NCBI RefSeq assembly: GCF_007828035.1
Contig: NZ_VITV01000004.1
Span: 139,559 to 203,558 of the forward strand
Source: Nitrospirillum amazonense
GTDB taxonomy: Bacteria > Pseudomonadota > Alphaproteobacteria > Azospirillales > Azospirillaceae
Direction of reading: 5' to 3'
DNA: 64,000 bases
In this document: piece by piece, positions 24,535-34,406 of the stretch
Layout: every line of letters starts with the position of its first letter
How positions within the stretch are numbered: the stretch's first letter is position 1
Translations under genes and position numbers: made by a program
The notes under the pieces: generated by a model
What the model was told of the DNA's origin: nothing
Databases searched by the model: none
The model's input: the letters and a program-made list of their open reading frames with translations, nothing else

Positions 24535-25626
24535 ATGTCGACCACCACCACGATTGGAACCGCTCGCGACAAGCTGGACGCGCTGTGGGCCCGTGGGCGC
24601 GATTTCCTGGGCACGGAGCTGGCCGTCATGGGCGGCGCGATGACCTGGGTGTCGGACGCCGGCCTGGTGGCCGCCATTTCCAACGGCGGCGGCTTCGGCG
24701 TGCTGGCCTGCGGCGCCATGACGCCCGAGATGCTGGCCCAGGAGATCGACGCCACCCGGGCGCTGACGGCGAAGCCCTTCGGCGTCAACCTCATCACCAT
24801 GCACCCGCAGCTGGACACGCTGGCCGCCGTTTGCCTGGACCACGGCGTGCACCATGTCGTCCTGGCCGGCGGCCTGCCCCCGGCACCGGTGATCAAGCAG
24901 CTGAAGGACGGCGGCGCCAAGGTCGTGTGCTTCGCGCCGGCCCTGATCCTGGCCAAGAAGCTGGTGCGCATGGGCGTGGACGCCCTGGTGATCGAGGGCA
25001 TGGAGGCCGGCGGCCATATCGGGCCCGTCGCCACCTCGGTCCTGGCGCAGGAGATCCTGCCGGAGATCCGGGACGTGCCCGTGTTCGTGGCGGGCGGCAT
25101 CGGCCGGGGCGAGGCCATCGTGGCCTACCTGGAGCTGGGGGCCGCCGGTGTACAGCTGGGCACCCGCTTCGTCTGCGCCACGGAGTCCCGCGCCCACCCC
25201 AATTTCAAGCGCGCCTTCATCCGTGCCAGTGCCCGCGACGCCATGCCGTCCGCCCAGCTGGACAGCCGCTTCCCGGTCATCCCGGTCCGCGCCCTGCAGA
25301 ACGAGGGCACCCGCCGCTTCATGGATTTCCAGCGCGAGGTGGTGGAGCGTTTCAACCGCGGCGAGGTGGAGCAGAAGGACGCCCAGCTGGAGATCGAGCA
25401 TTTCTGGGCCGGCGCCCTGCGCCGCGCCGTCATCGACGGCGACGTGGAGAACGGCAGCCTGATGGCCGGGCAGTCGGTGGGCATGGTGACGCGGGAGCAG
25501 CCGACGGCCGAGATCCTGGCCGAGCTGGTGGCCCAGGCGGAGGACGCCCTGGCCGGCCGGTACGGCCATGCCAAGGACACAGGGGAAGCGGGACCGGCGC
25601 TGGCGCTGGCGGGAGCGGCAGGCTAG
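24535..25626 (+). CDS. NAD(P)H-dependent flavin oxidoreductase, nitronate monooxygenase family
   Basis: A 363-aa FMN-binding TIM-barrel protein of the NMO/FabK-like 2-nitropropane dioxygenase family. Visible features: N-terminal barrel start with ISNGGGFGVLA near residue 52, the family motif EGMEAGGHIG near 158-167, and the phosphate-binding VFVAGGIGRGEAI near 188-200, followed by GAAGVQLGTRFV. Family members oxidise alkyl nitronates or reduce quinones with NADH; which applies here cannot be told. ATG 24535 has AAGGAAG eight bases upstream. The stop TAG overlaps the GTG start of ptsP by one base, so the two are translationally coupled, which is unusual for these functions. Confidence 0.85.
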   Translation: MSTTTTIGTARDKLDALWARGRDFLGTELAVMGGAMTWVSDAGLVAAISNGGGFGVLACGAMTPEMLAQEIDATRALTAKPFGVNLITMHPQLDTLAAVCLDHGVHHVVLAGGLPPAPVIKQLKDGGAKVVCFAPALILAKKLVRMGVDALVIEGMEAGGHIGPVATSVLAQEILPEIRDVPVFVAGGIGRGEAIVAYLELGAAGVQLGTRFVCATESRAHPNFKRAFIRASARDAMPSAQLDSRFPVIPVRALQNEGTRRFMDFQREVVERFNRGEVEQKDAQLEIEHFWAGALRRAVIDGDVENGSLMAGQSVGMVTREQPTAEILAELVAQAEDALAGRYGHAKDTGEAGPALALAGAAG

Positions 25627-27989
25627 TGGCACCGCATTCCGGAACTCCCCCCATTCTCATCGACCCGGGGCTTGAGGTTCCGGAAACCGGTTCCATCACC
25701 ACTGATACCGCTACCGAACGCCGCCGGTCCGCCGACGCGGCGGGTGGCGCCCGGCGCCTGCTGGCCCGGCTGCGCGATGTCATGGCCGCCGGCGGCACCG
25801 CCCAGTCGCGGCTGGACAAGATCGTCATGCTGATCGCCGCCGAAATGGGGGCGGACGTCTGTTCCTGCTATGTCATGCGGGCGGGCGAGGTGTTGGAGCT
25901 GTTCGCCACCATCGGCCTGAACCTGGACGCCGTGCACAAGACGAGGCTGAGGGTGGGTGAGGGCCTGGTGGGCGACATCGCCGCCCACGCCCGGCCGGTG
26001 GCCCTGGCCAACGCGCCCAGCCATCCCAATTTCGCCTACCGTCCGGAAACGGGCGAAGACCCGTTCGACAGCTTCATGGGCGTGCCCATCCTGCGCGGCG
26101 GCCGCGTGCGCGGCGTGCTGGCCATCCAGCACATCGCGCGCCGCGCCTATGACGAGCAGGACGTGGAGACGCTGGAGACCATCGCCATGGTGGTCGCCGA
26201 GCTGGTGGCCACGGGCGAGCTGGTCGACAATCGCGAACTGCAGGTGGCCAACGACCTGGTGCTGCTGCCGTCCCGCCTGGACGGCGTCAGCCTGAACCGG
26301 GGCATCGCCATGGCCGTGGCCGTGCTGCACCGGCCGCAGCTGACCATCCGCCAGATGGTGGCCGACGATCCGGAGCTGGAGCTGCGCCGCCTGCGCGAGG
26401 CGGTGGACAGCATGCACTCCGCCATCGACCGGCTGCTGATCCTGTCGGGCGAGGCCGGCGGCGAGCATCACGAGATCATCGAAACCTACCGCATGTTCGC
26501 CACCGACCGGGGCTGGCTGTCGCGCATCCGCGAGGCCATCCGCACCGGCCTGACGGCGGAGGCGGCGGTGCAGCAGGTGCAGAACGACAACCGCGCCCGC
26601 ATGGCGTCGGTGACCGACAGCTATATCCGCGAACGCCAGCTGGACCTGGACGACATCACCAACCGCCTGCTGCAGCATCTGGCCGGCCGCCAGGACAAGG
26701 CCGACGGCGGCACCCTGCCGGACGAGTTCGTGCTGGTGGCCCGCAACCTGGGGCCCGCCGAGCTGCTGGACTATGACAGCACCCGCCTGCGCGGCCTGGT
26801 GCTGGAGGAGGGGGCGGCCTACAGCCATGTGGCCATCGTCGCCCGCGCCCTGGACATCCCGGTGGTGGGCCAGTGCACCGGCGTGCTGAACCGCATCGAC
26901 CCGCTGGACTTCGTCATCGTCGACGGCGACCACGGCCAGGTCTTCGTGCGCCCGGCGGAAGACATCACCGAGGCCTTCCTGAAAAGCATCGAGGTGGGCG
27001 AGGAGCGCAAGCGCGAATTCGCCGCCGCCCGCAAGCTGGAGTCGGTGACGCGCGACGGGGTGCCCGTGCGCCTGATGCTGAACGCCGGCCTGCTGATCGA
27101 CCTGCCCCACCTGCACGCCACCGGCGCCGACGGCATCGGCCTCTACCGCACCGAAATCCCCTTCATGGTGCGGCACACCTATCCCGACACCGCCGTGCAG
27201 AAGGAAACCTACGCCAAGGTGCTGGACGAGGCGGGGGACAGGCCCGTCACCTTCCGCACCCTGGATGTGGGCGGCGACAAGACCCTGCCCTACTTCCCCG
27301 ATCTGGGCGAAGAGAACCCGGCCCTGGGCTGGCGCGCCATCCGCATCGGCCTGGACCGTCCGGCCATGCTGCGCAAGCAGCTGCGGGCCCTGCTGTGGGC
27401 GGCCTCGGGCCGCGACCTGCGCCTGATGTTCCCCATGGTGGCCGAGGTGTCGGAGTTCATCCGCGCCCGTCACGTGCTGGACCTGGAACTGCGCCGGCTG
27501 GAGCAGGGCGGCGTGGCCCGCCCCCGGGACCTGAAGGTGGGCGTGATGATGGAGGTGCCGGCCCTGCTGTTCCAGCTGGACGCCCTGCTGCCCCACATCG
27601 ACTTCATGTCCGTGGGCTCCAACGACCTGCTGCAGTACCTGTTCGCCAGCGACCGCGGCAACCCCATGCTGAACAACCGTTACGACCTGTTGTCACCGGC
27701 CATGCTGTCGGTGCTGCGGATGCTGGTGTGGCGGTGCGACGCGGCCGGGGTGCAGCTGTCGCTGTGCGGCGAGATGGCCAGCCGCCCCCTGGACGCCATG
27801 GCCCTGCTGGGCTGCGGCTTCCGCACCCTGTCGATGAGCCCTGGCGCCTTCGGCGAGATCAAGACCATGATCCGCTCGGTCGACGTGGGCGTGCTGCAGC
27901 GCTTCCTGGACAGCCTGCTGGGGCGCCCCGACCGGTCGTTGCGCCAGCACCTGCTGGCCTTCGCCCGCGACCACGGCGTGCGGCTCTAG
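25626..27989 (+). CDS. ptsP: PTS enzyme I of the nitrogen system (EI-Ntr)
   Basis: PEP-protein phosphotransferase that starts the regulatory nitrogen PTS, passing phosphate from PEP to NPr and PtsN. Length 787 aa. A GAF domain at about 60-190 binds glutamine or another nitrogen signal. The PTS EI domains follow: the phosphorylated His401 in EEGAAYSHVAIVARALDIPVVG (the phosphohistidine domain), then the PEP-binding barrel with GLYRTEIPFM, TFRTLDVGGDKTL and FMSVGSNDLLQYLFASDRGN. The start is GTG 25626, overlapping the previous stop (TAGTG), with GGGAG/GCAGG upstream; the far longer open frame upstream is a shadow of the previous gene. Its partner ptsN lies at 21305. Confidence 0.95.
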   Translation: MAPHSGTPPILIDPGLEVPETGSITTDTATERRRSADAAGGARRLLARLRDVMAAGGTAQSRLDKIVMLIAAEMGADVCSCYVMRAGEVLELFATIGLNLDAVHKTRLRVGEGLVGDIAAHARPVALANAPSHPNFAYRPETGEDPFDSFMGVPILRGGRVRGVLAIQHIARRAYDEQDVETLETIAMVVAELVATGELVDNRELQVANDLVLLPSRLDGVSLNRGIAMAVAVLHRPQLTIRQMVADDPELELRRLREAVDSMHSAIDRLLILSGEAGGEHHEIIETYRMFATDRGWLSRIREAIRTGLTAEAAVQQVQNDNRARMASVTDSYIRERQLDLDDITNRLLQHLAGRQDKADGGTLPDEFVLVARNLGPAELLDYDSTRLRGLVLEEGAAYSHVAIVARALDIPVVGQCTGVLNRIDPLDFVIVDGDHGQVFVRPAEDITEAFLKSIEVGEERKREFAAARKLESVTRDGVPVRLMLNAGLLIDLPHLHATGADGIGLYRTEIPFMVRHTYPDTAVQKETYAKVLDEAGDRPVTFRTLDVGGDKTLPYFPDLGEENPALGWRAIRIGLDRPAMLRKQLRALLWAASGRDLRLMFPMVAEVSEFIRARHVLDLELRRLEQGGVARPRDLKVGVMMEVPALLFQLDALLPHIDFMSVGSNDLLQYLFASDRGNPMLNNRYDLLSPAMLSVLRMLVWRCDAAGVQLSLCGEMASRPLDAMALLGCGFRTLSMSPGAFGEIKTMIRSVDVGVLQRFLDSLLGRPDRSLRQHLLAFARDHGVRL

Positions 27990-28151
27990 CCAATCTAATT
28001 AATTCTGACGGCACGATGGTTGCGGTACCGCGGCGCCCTTGATAAGACTCCCCCGTCAACGACGGTTGGGTAATATTCGAACCGGCGGTTGGGACAATTC
28101 AAATACGAATTCCGGGTGCCCTCTGGGGCCTTCTGTGCTGGGACCGCCGTC

Positions 28152-29387
28152 ATGACTGAACGCCGCGACCGTTATCGGGACATGATCGACGCTGGCCGCG
28201 CCGCCGAACCACAGGCGCCGCGCGAAACCGTGGGCGACATCCTGCGCATGCGGCGCGAGGAACTGGGCTATGACCTGACGGGCGTGGCCAACGTCCTGCG
28301 CATCCGCCGCCCCTATCTGGAAGCCATCGAGGACGGCCGTTATGGCGACCTGCCGGGCCAGGCCTACATCCTGGGCTTCCTGCGCAGCTACGCCGACCTG
28401 CTGGGCATCGATTCGGGTGACCTGCTGAACCGCTTCAAGGATGAGACGGCGGGCCACGTCCGGCCGGCGGAACTGTACCTGCCCATCCCAGTCAGCGAGA
28501 ACCGGGTGCCCAGCGGCGCGCTGATCGTGGGCGCCGTCGTGCTGGCCGCGGCCCTCTATGGCGGATGGTACCTCTATTCCTCCGCCGACCGCAGCGCCCT
28601 GGACCTGGTGCCCAAGCTGCCGGAGCGGCTGGCCCACCTGACGGGCAACAGCGACGCCTCCTCCCCGCCGCCGGCCAACGTGCTGCCGGCCCCCGCAGTG
28701 CAAGCCCTGCTGAACCAGGCGCAGCCCACGGCGCCGGAGGTGGGGGCCGCCCCCGACGCCACCGCGCCGCTGCCCGACGCGATGCCCGGCCCCGTGCCCG
28801 CGGCCCCCGCCAATGCCCAGGTCGCCCCGCAGGCGCCGGCGACCAATGCCCCCGCAGGCCAGGGGACCGCCGCGCCGACCGCCGCGCCGGGCAAGATCGC
28901 GACGGCGCCGCAGCCGGCCGCGCCCCAGCAAACAACCTCGGCACCGGTGGCGTCCGAGGCGCCGGATGACGAGGCGCCGCAGATGCCCGACCTGGGCCAG
29001 CCCAAGACCGCCGCCGCCGATCCGGATACCGCCCCGGCCGACGCCAGCATGCGCCCCGACACCACCGCCCCCGGGACGGCGCCGGCCCCCGCCAAGGGCC
29101 GCGTCTTCGGCCAGACCGGTCCCGCCCGCGTGGTGGTGCGCGCCACGGACGAAAGCTGGATCCAAGTGCGCGACGCCAAGGGCACGCTGTGGGCGTCCCG
29201 CGTGCTGCACCCGGGCGACAGCTTCCGCGCCCCCGACGTGCCTGGCCTGACCCTGGAAACCGGCAACGCCGGCGGCGTGGTCGTCAGCCTGGACGGCAAG
29301 GACCTGGCCGCCCTGGGCGCCAAGGGCCAGGTGGTGCGCAGCTATCCCCTGCAACCGGATGATCTACAGGCTCGGGTGACTCACTGA
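28152..29387 (+). CDS. rodZ: RodZ-like cell-shape / HTH membrane protein
   Basis: A 411-aa bitopic protein with the RodZ layout: a cytosolic helix-turn-helix of the Cro/CI type (about 26-95, ETVGDILRMRREELGYDLTGVA) that in RodZ binds MreB, one membrane segment (about 121-143), a long Pro/Ala/Gln-rich periplasmic linker (about 160-325), and a DUF4115 beta domain at the end (ARVVVRATDESWIQVRDAKGTLWASRVLHPGDSF). ATG 28152 is the likely start. It sits upstream of ispG, the same neighbourhood as in many proteobacteria, but here a GH39 gene intervenes with its ATG overlapping the rodZ stop (TGATG). Confidence 0.88.
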   Translation: MTERRDRYRDMIDAGRAAEPQAPRETVGDILRMRREELGYDLTGVANVLRIRRPYLEAIEDGRYGDLPGQAYILGFLRSYADLLGIDSGDLLNRFKDETAGHVRPAELYLPIPVSENRVPSGALIVGAVVLAAALYGGWYLYSSADRSALDLVPKLPERLAHLTGNSDASSPPPANVLPAPAVQALLNQAQPTAPEVGAAPDATAPLPDAMPGPVPAAPANAQVAPQAPATNAPAGQGTAAPTAAPGKIATAPQPAAPQQTTSAPVASEAPDDEAPQMPDLGQPKTAAADPDTAPADASMRPDTTAPGTAPAPAKGRVFGQTGPARVVVRATDESWIQVRDAKGTLWASRVLHPGDSFRAPDVPGLTLETGNAGGVVVSLDGKDLAALGAKGQVVRSYPLQPDDLQARVTH

Positions 29388-31009
29388 TGGCTTCCCTGTT
29401 TCGCAGCAAGGCGGCCGTCGCCGCCTGTCTTTCCGCCTGCGTGGCCCTGGCCGTGGGCGTGGGCCTGGCACCCCAGTTGGCCCAGGCCGAAGGCCGCACC
29501 CGCCAGGTCGAGGTGGACGTGGCCAAGGCGACCCAGCCACTGGACCGCTTCTACGACCTGTCCGTCGGGTCCGACTACCCGGGCACCCTGATGCGGCCGG
29601 ACAGCATGGCGCAGCTGAAGACCACCCAGGACGAGCTGGGCTTCCGCTACATCCGCTTCCACGCCATCTTCCACGACGTGCTGGGCACGGTGAAGGCCGA
29701 GAACGGCACCATCACCTATGATTGGAGCAAGATCGACCAGCTGTACGACGACCTGAAGGCGCGCGGGCTGAAGCCTTTCGTCGAGCTGGGCTTCACGCCC
29801 AAGGCCATGGCGACGTCGGAGAACAAGATCTTCTATTGGGAGGGCAACACCTCCCACCCCCGGCCCAACGCCTGGCGCGACCTGATCACCGCCTTCGTCC
29901 AGCACATCGAAGCCCGCTATGGCCAAGCCGAGGTGCGCAGCTGGTTCTTCGAGGTGTGGAACGAGCCCAACCTGTCCGGCTTCTGGGAAGGCGGCGACCA
30001 GCAGGCGTATTTCGCCCTGTACGACCTGACGGCCAACACCATGAAGGCCATCGACCCGGAATTGCGCGTGGGCGGCCCCGCCACGGCCGGCGCCGCCTGG
30101 GTCCCGGAATTCCTGGACCATGTGGCCAAGAGCGGCGCGCCCGTGGACTTCGTCACCACCCACACCTATGGCGTGGACGGCGGCTTCCTGGATGAGGCGG
30201 GCAAGGCCGACACCAAGCTGTCACCTTCCCCCGACGCCATCGTGGGCGACGTGCGCAAGGTGCGCGAGCAGATCGCCGCCTCGCGCTTCCCCACCCTGCC
30301 GCTCTATTTCACGGAGTGGAGCACCAGCTACACCCCGCGTGACCTGGTGCATGACAGCTACGTCAGCGCGCCCTACATCCTGGCCAAGCTGAAGGCCAGC
30401 CGGGGCATGGTCCAGGGCATGAGCTACTGGACCTACAGCGATCTGTTCGAGGAACCCGGCCCGCCCACCGCCCCGTTCGAGGGCGGCTTCGGCCTGATGA
30501 ACCGCGAGGGCATCCGCAAGCCGGCCTACTTCGCTTACAAGTACCTGCACGCCCTGCAAGGCCAGGCGGTGCCGGTGACGGACGGCCAGGCGATGGCGTC
30601 CACGACGGAGGGCAAGGCCGCCGCCCTGGTGTGGGATTTCCAGCAACCGCACCAGCCCGTCAGCAACCGGTCCTTCTACAGCAAGATCGTCCCAAACAAG
30701 GCCGCCCCGTCGGTCAAGGTCTCGTTCCGGGGCCTGAAGCCCGGCAGGTACCGCCTGGCGGTGCACCGCACCGGCTTCCGCGCCAACGACGCCTATTCCG
30801 CCTACATTGACATGGGCGCGCCCAAGTCCCTGTCACCGGAACAGCTGGCCAAGTTGACCGACCTGACGCGCGACCTGCCGGAGGCGGACAAGACCGTGAC
30901 CGTGGGGGCCGACGGCCGCTTCGCCACCACCCTGCCCATGCACAGCAACGACATCATGCTGGTCACGCTGGACAGGCCCGCCGGGGACCAGGCCGCCGGC
31001 GGCAAATAG
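29387..31009 (+). CDS. Exported glycoside hydrolase family 39 protein (beta-xylosidase-like)
   Basis: A 540-aa secreted glycosidase of clan GH-A. Signal peptide about residues 1-34 (ends AQA-EG). The acid/base glutamate is Glu193 in EVWNEPNLSGFW and the nucleophile is Glu310 in LYFTEWSTS, both in the GH39 arrangement; ELGFTPKAMA and DFVTTHTYGVDG are further family segments. The TIM barrel is followed by a beta-sandwich region to the end. Family members cleave beta-xylosides or alpha-L-iduronides; others act on exopolysaccharides, so the substrate is open. The ATG overlaps the rodZ stop by one base, which couples the two. Confidence 0.85.
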   Translation: MASLFRSKAAVAACLSACVALAVGVGLAPQLAQAEGRTRQVEVDVAKATQPLDRFYDLSVGSDYPGTLMRPDSMAQLKTTQDELGFRYIRFHAIFHDVLGTVKAENGTITYDWSKIDQLYDDLKARGLKPFVELGFTPKAMATSENKIFYWEGNTSHPRPNAWRDLITAFVQHIEARYGQAEVRSWFFEVWNEPNLSGFWEGGDQQAYFALYDLTANTMKAIDPELRVGGPATAGAAWVPEFLDHVAKSGAPVDFVTTHTYGVDGGFLDEAGKADTKLSPSPDAIVGDVRKVREQIAASRFPTLPLYFTEWSTSYTPRDLVHDSYVSAPYILAKLKASRGMVQGMSYWTYSDLFEEPGPPTAPFEGGFGLMNREGIRKPAYFAYKYLHALQGQAVPVTDGQAMASTTEGKAAALVWDFQQPHQPVSNRSFYSKIVPNKAAPSVKVSFRGLKPGRYRLAVHRTGFRANDAYSAYIDMGAPKSLSPEQLAKLTDLTRDLPEADKTVTVGADGRFATTLPMHSNDIMLVTLDRPAGDQAAGGK

Positions 31010-31039
31010 GTCAACCGCGTCGGCCGCTTAACCATTATG

Positions 31040-31068
31040 CACCGCGCCGTCCCGCACACGGCGCGGTG
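31040..31068 (+). terminator. Hairpin after the GH39 gene
   Basis: Perfect 11-bp stem CACCGCGCCGT (31040-31050) with ACGGCGCGGTG (31058-31068), 7-nt loop, no U tract. Thirty bases after the GH39 stop; it may separate this gene from ispG or only stabilise the mRNA end. Confidence 0.5.
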
Positions 31069-31149
31069 AAGCCTTGTGCGATGGCCTCTTGATCCCGGGG
31101 CCTTCCGGCAGCACTTTACCGATCAAATTCCCCCATGAGGCCAGTTCCC

Positions 31150-32283
31150 ATGTCCACCTCCCATCGTGCGTATCGCCAGATCCTGCGCCGGACCTCCCGT
31201 CAGATTCGTGTCGGCAACGTCCTGGTCGGTGGCGACGCGCCGATCTCCGTCCAGACCATGACCAACACCCTGACCGCCGACGCCAAGGCGACGATCGAGC
31301 AGGTGTTGCGGGCAGAAGAGGCCGGCGCCGACATGGTCCGCGTCTCCTGCCCCGACGAGGAATCGACGGCGGCGCTGAAAGAGATCGTGAAGGCGGTGCA
31401 CGTGCCCATCGTGGCCGACATCCACTTCCACTATAAGCGCGCCATCGAGGCCGCCGAGGCCGGTGCCGCCTGCCTGCGCATCAACCCCGGCAACATCGGT
31501 TCCGCCGACCGGGTGCGAGAGGTGGTGCAGGCCGCCAAGGACCATGGCTGCGCCATGCGCATCGGCGTCAACGCCGGCTCGCTGGAGCGCGAGCTGCTGG
31601 AGCGCTATGGCGAGCCCTGCCCCGAAGCCCTGGTGGAAAGCGCCCTGACCCACGCCAAGATCCTGGAAGACCATGACTTCCGGGAGTTCAAGATTTCCGT
31701 GAAGGCCTCGGACGTATTCCTGGCCGTGGCCGCCTACCAGGGTTTAGCCGAGGCCTGCGACTATCCCCTGCACATCGGCATCACCGAGGCCGGCGGCCTG
31801 CGCGCCGGCACCGTGAAGTCCTCGATCGGCCTGGGCATGCTGCTGTGGTCGGGCATCGGCGACACCATCCGCGTGTCGCTGTCCGCCCCCCCGGAGGAGG
31901 AGGTCAAGGTCGGCTTCGAGATGCTGAAGTCGCTGGGCCTGCGCCGGCGCGGCGTCACCGTCATCTCCTGCCCGTCCTGCGCCCGCCAGCAGTTCGACGT
32001 CATCAAGACGGTCGAGGTGCTGGAGGAGCGGCTGGCCCACATCACCACCCCCATGACCGTGTCGGTCATCGGCTGCGTGGTGAACGGCCCGGGCGAGGCC
32101 ACCATGACCGATATCGGCTTCACCGGCGGCGGCAAGGGCGTGCACCAGGTGTTCCTGGCGGGCCAGCCAGCCCACCGCCTGAAGGACGAGAGCATCGTCG
32201 ACCACCTGGTGTCGCTGGTGGAAAAGAAGGCCGAGGAGATCAAGGCCGCCCAGGCCGCCGAAGCCGCCGCTGCCGCCGAGTAA
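31150..32283 (+). CDS. ispG: 4-hydroxy-3-methylbut-2-enyl-diphosphate synthase
   Basis: 4Fe-4S enzyme of the MEP pathway that reduces MEcPP to HMBPP on the way to isoprenoids (undecaprenol, ubiquinone). Length 377 aa, the usual bacterial two-domain form. TIM barrel in the first 260 residues ([31 protein letters not shown]); the cluster domain has Cys274, Cys277 and Cys309 plus Glu316 ([15 protein letters not shown]). ATG 31150 has GAGG ten bases ahead and is preferred to ATG 31135. The last 20 residues are Ala/Lys-rich. Repeat R4 fills the gap before prfA. Confidence 0.97.
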   Translation: MSTSHRAYRQILRRTSRQIRVGNVLVGGDAPISVQTMTNTLTADAKATIEQVLRAEEAGADMVRVSCPDEESTAALKEIVKAVHVPIVADIHFHYKRAIEAAEAGAACLRINPGNIGSADRVREVVQAAKDHGCAMRIGVNAGSLERELLERYGEPCPEALVESALTHAKILEDHDFREFKISVKASDVFLAVAAYQGLAEACDYPLHIGITEAGGLRAGTVKSSIGLGMLLWSGIGDTIRVSLSAPPEEEVKVGFEMLKSLGLRRRGVTVISCPSCARQQFDVIKTVEVLEERLAHITTPMTVSVIGCVVNGPGEATMTDIGFTGGGKGVHQVFLAGQPAHRLKDESIVDHLVSLVEKKAEEIKAAQAAEAAAAAE

Positions 32284-32294
32284 CATGGAAGTGT

Positions 32295-32418
32295 GCGGCA
32301 TGGGCTTTTGCTCATGCCGCTAGGCCCCAAGTGGGGCCGCCGGAGCTTTTTGGGAAGCGAAGCGGACTGAAAAGCGAGGAAGCCAAGCGGCCGGATGGCC
32401 GCGCCCGGCGCTTGAGGG
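32295..32418 (+). repeat. Multi-hairpin intergenic repeat, copy R4
   Basis: Forward copy between ispG and prfA. hp0 GCGGCATG/CATGCCGC (32295-32302/32313-32320), TAGG, hp1 GGCCCC-AAGT-GGGGCC (32323-32338), hp2 GCTTTT/AAAAGC (32345-32350/32370-32375), linker CGAGGAAGCCAAG, hp3 GCGGCC-GGAT-GGCCGC (32387-32402), tail CTTGAGGG. Both hp1 arms differ from R1 in matching fashion. Here the forward element lies 11 nt after the ispG stop with hp0 first, opposite to most copies. Confidence 0.85.
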
Positions 32419-32454
32419 CTTTAGTCAGCCCGGACACGGGATGACGGAACAACC

Positions 32455-33543
32455 ATGACCACCACATTGGAAGAACGGTTCGGGGACACGCTGGCCAAGC
32501 TGTCGGCCCGGCATGACGAGCTGCGCGACGCCCTGGCAACGGGCACGCTGGCGGCCGACGCCTACACCCGCATGAGCAAGGAATTCGCGGAGCTGACGCC
32601 GGTGGCCGAGTCTATCGCCGAGCTGCGCCGCGCCCGGTCCGACCTGGCCGAGTTGGCCCGCATGGCGGAAGCGGAGTCCGATCCAGAGATGCGGGAGCTG
32701 GCGCAGGAGGAACTGATCCAAGCGGAGAAGGCCCTGCCTGGGCTGGAGCGCCAGGTCATGCTGGCCCTGCTGCCCAAGGATGCCGCCGACGACAAGAACG
32801 CCATGTTGGAGGTGCGCGCCGGCACCGGTGGCGACGAGGCGGCCCTGTTCGCCGCCAACCTGTTCGACATGTACCGCCGCTACGCCGCCATCCAGGGCTG
32901 GCGTTTCGAGGTCATTGAGATCTCGGAGACCGGCCTGGGCGGCTACAAGGAAGCCATCGCCAGCATTTCCGGGCGGGGCGTGTTCCGCCGGCTGAAGTTC
33001 GAATCGGGCGTGCACCGGGTGCAGCGCGTGCCGGCGACCGAGACTCAGGGCCGCATCCACACCTCCGCCGCCACCGTGGCCGTGTTGCCCGAGGCGGAGG
33101 AGGTGGACATCCAGATCGACGAGAAGGACCTGCGCATCGACGTGTTCCGCTCGTCCGGTCCCGGCGGCCAGTCGGTCAACACCACCGACAGCGCCGTGCG
33201 CATCACCCACCTGCCCACCGGCCTGGTGGTCAGCCAGCAGGACGAAAAGTCACAGCACAAGAACAAGGCCAAGGCCCTGCGTGTGCTGCGGTCCCGCCTG
33301 TATGACCTGCAGCGCAGCGCCCTGGACGCGGAACGCGCGGCCAACCGCAAGAGCCAGGTGGGCAGCGGCGACCGTTCCGAACGCATCCGCACCTACAACT
33401 TCCCCCAAGGCCGGGTGACCGACCACCGCATCAACCTGACGCTCTACAAGATCGACAAGGTCATGGCGGGCGAGGCCCTGGATGAGGTGGTGGAGGCGCT
33501 GATCGCCCAGGACGAGGCGGAGCGCCTGGCCGAACTTCAGTGA
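32455..33543 (+). CDS. prfA: Peptide chain release factor 1
   Basis: Reads UAA and UAG and triggers peptide release on the ribosome. Length 362 aa. The codon-recognition tripeptide is PAT at 193-195 (RVPATET), the RF1 rather than RF2 (SPF) signature, and the catalytic GGQ is at 237-239 ([12 protein letters not shown]); that glutamine is the target of PrmC. The start ATG is 38 nt after repeat R4. The stop overlaps the prmC start (GTGA), so the factor and its modifying enzyme are translated together. Confidence 0.98.
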   Translation: MTTTLEERFGDTLAKLSARHDELRDALATGTLAADAYTRMSKEFAELTPVAESIAELRRARSDLAELARMAEAESDPEMRELAQEELIQAEKALPGLERQVMLALLPKDAADDKNAMLEVRAGTGGDEAALFAANLFDMYRRYAAIQGWRFEVIEISETGLGGYKEAIASISGRGVFRRLKFESGVHRVQRVPATETQGRIHTSAATVAVLPEAEEVDIQIDEKDLRIDVFRSSGPGGQSVNTTDSAVRITHLPTGLVVSQQDEKSQHKNKAKALRVLRSRLYDLQRSALDAERAANRKSQVGSGDRSERIRTYNFPQGRVTDHRINLTLYKIDKVMAGEALDEVVEALIAQDEAERLAELQ

Positions 33544-34406
33544 GCGGTCCCCTTCTCCTCCGTGATGTCTTAAAAACGGCCGAGGAACGCCTCGCCGCGG
33601 CCGGCTGCGCCAGCCCCCGGCTGGACGTGCGCCTGCTGGCGGAGGAGGCGCTGGGCTGGTCGCGCACCGCCCTGCTGCTGGACGGTGATCGACCGGTATC
33701 GGCCGAAGCCCAGGCCGCCCTGGCCACCCTGGTCGATCGTCGCGCCGCACGGGAACCGGTGTCGCGCATTCTGGGCAAGCGGGAGTTCTGGAGCCTGGAG
33801 TTCCGCCTGGCGCCGGACACGCTGGACCCCCGGCCCGATACCGAGACCCTGGTGGAAACCGCGTTGCGCCACCTGCCCGACGGCCAGCGCCCCCGGCGCC
33901 TGCTGGACCTGGGCACGGGCAGCGGCTGCATCCTGCTGGCGCTCCTGTCCGAGCTGCCAGGCGCCTGGGGCCTGGGCGTGGACATCGCCCCCGGCGCCGC
34001 CCGTGCCGCCGCGGCCAACGCAAAGGCCCTGGGATTCGCCAGCCGCAGCGCCTTCCTGGTCGGCAGCTGGACAGACGCGCTGGGTGCGGGAGCGCGCTTC
34101 GACGCCATCGTGTCCAACCCGCCCTACATCCCGGCCGCCGACATCGCCGGCCTGGAGCCGGAGGTGCGGACCTTCGATCCCATGCGCGCGCTGGACGGCG
34201 GCGCCGATGGGCTGGACCCGTACCGTCACCTGGCCGCTGTGGCCGGCGACCTGCTGCTGCCCAGCGGTCTGCTGGCGGTGGAACATGGCGCCGGCCAGGG
34301 GGCCGACGTGGCGGCCCTGTTCGCCGCCGCGGGCCTCGAGGTGCTGGAACGGGTGGACGATTTGGCCGGGCACGACCGGGTGGTCGCCGCCCGGCGGCTT
34401 GGCTGA
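33540..34406 (+). CDS. prmC: Release-factor glutamine methyltransferase
   Basis: SAM-dependent enzyme (HemK/PrmC) that N5-methylates the glutamine of the GGQ motif in RF1 and RF2. Length 288 aa. The N-terminal helical domain is at 1-80, the SAM motif [16 protein letters not shown] at 121-136, and the NPPY catalytic motif at 193-196 ([12 protein letters not shown]). Start is GTG 33540 overlapping the prfA stop by four bases. The pairing with prfA is conserved across bacteria. Confidence 0.96.
   Translation: MSGPLLLRDVLKTAEERLAAAGCASPRLDVRLLAEEALGWSRTALLLDGDRPVSAEAQAALATLVDRRAAREPVSRILGKREFWSLEFRLAPDTLDPRPDTETLVETALRHLPDGQRPRRLLDLGTGSGCILLALLSELPGAWGLGVDIAPGAARAAAANAKALGFASRSAFLVGSWTDALGAGARFDAIVSNPPYIPAADIAGLEPEVRTFDPMRALDGGADGLDPYRHLAAVAGDLLLPSGLLAVEHGAGQGADVAALFAAAGLEVLERVDDLAGHDRVVAARRLG

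Noticed and set aside
24585-25625. Extension of ptsP 347 codons upstream
   Set aside because: The frame is open but overlaps the flavoprotein gene and encodes only Gly/Arg/His-rich sequence; GTG 25626 with a ribosome site is the sensible start.
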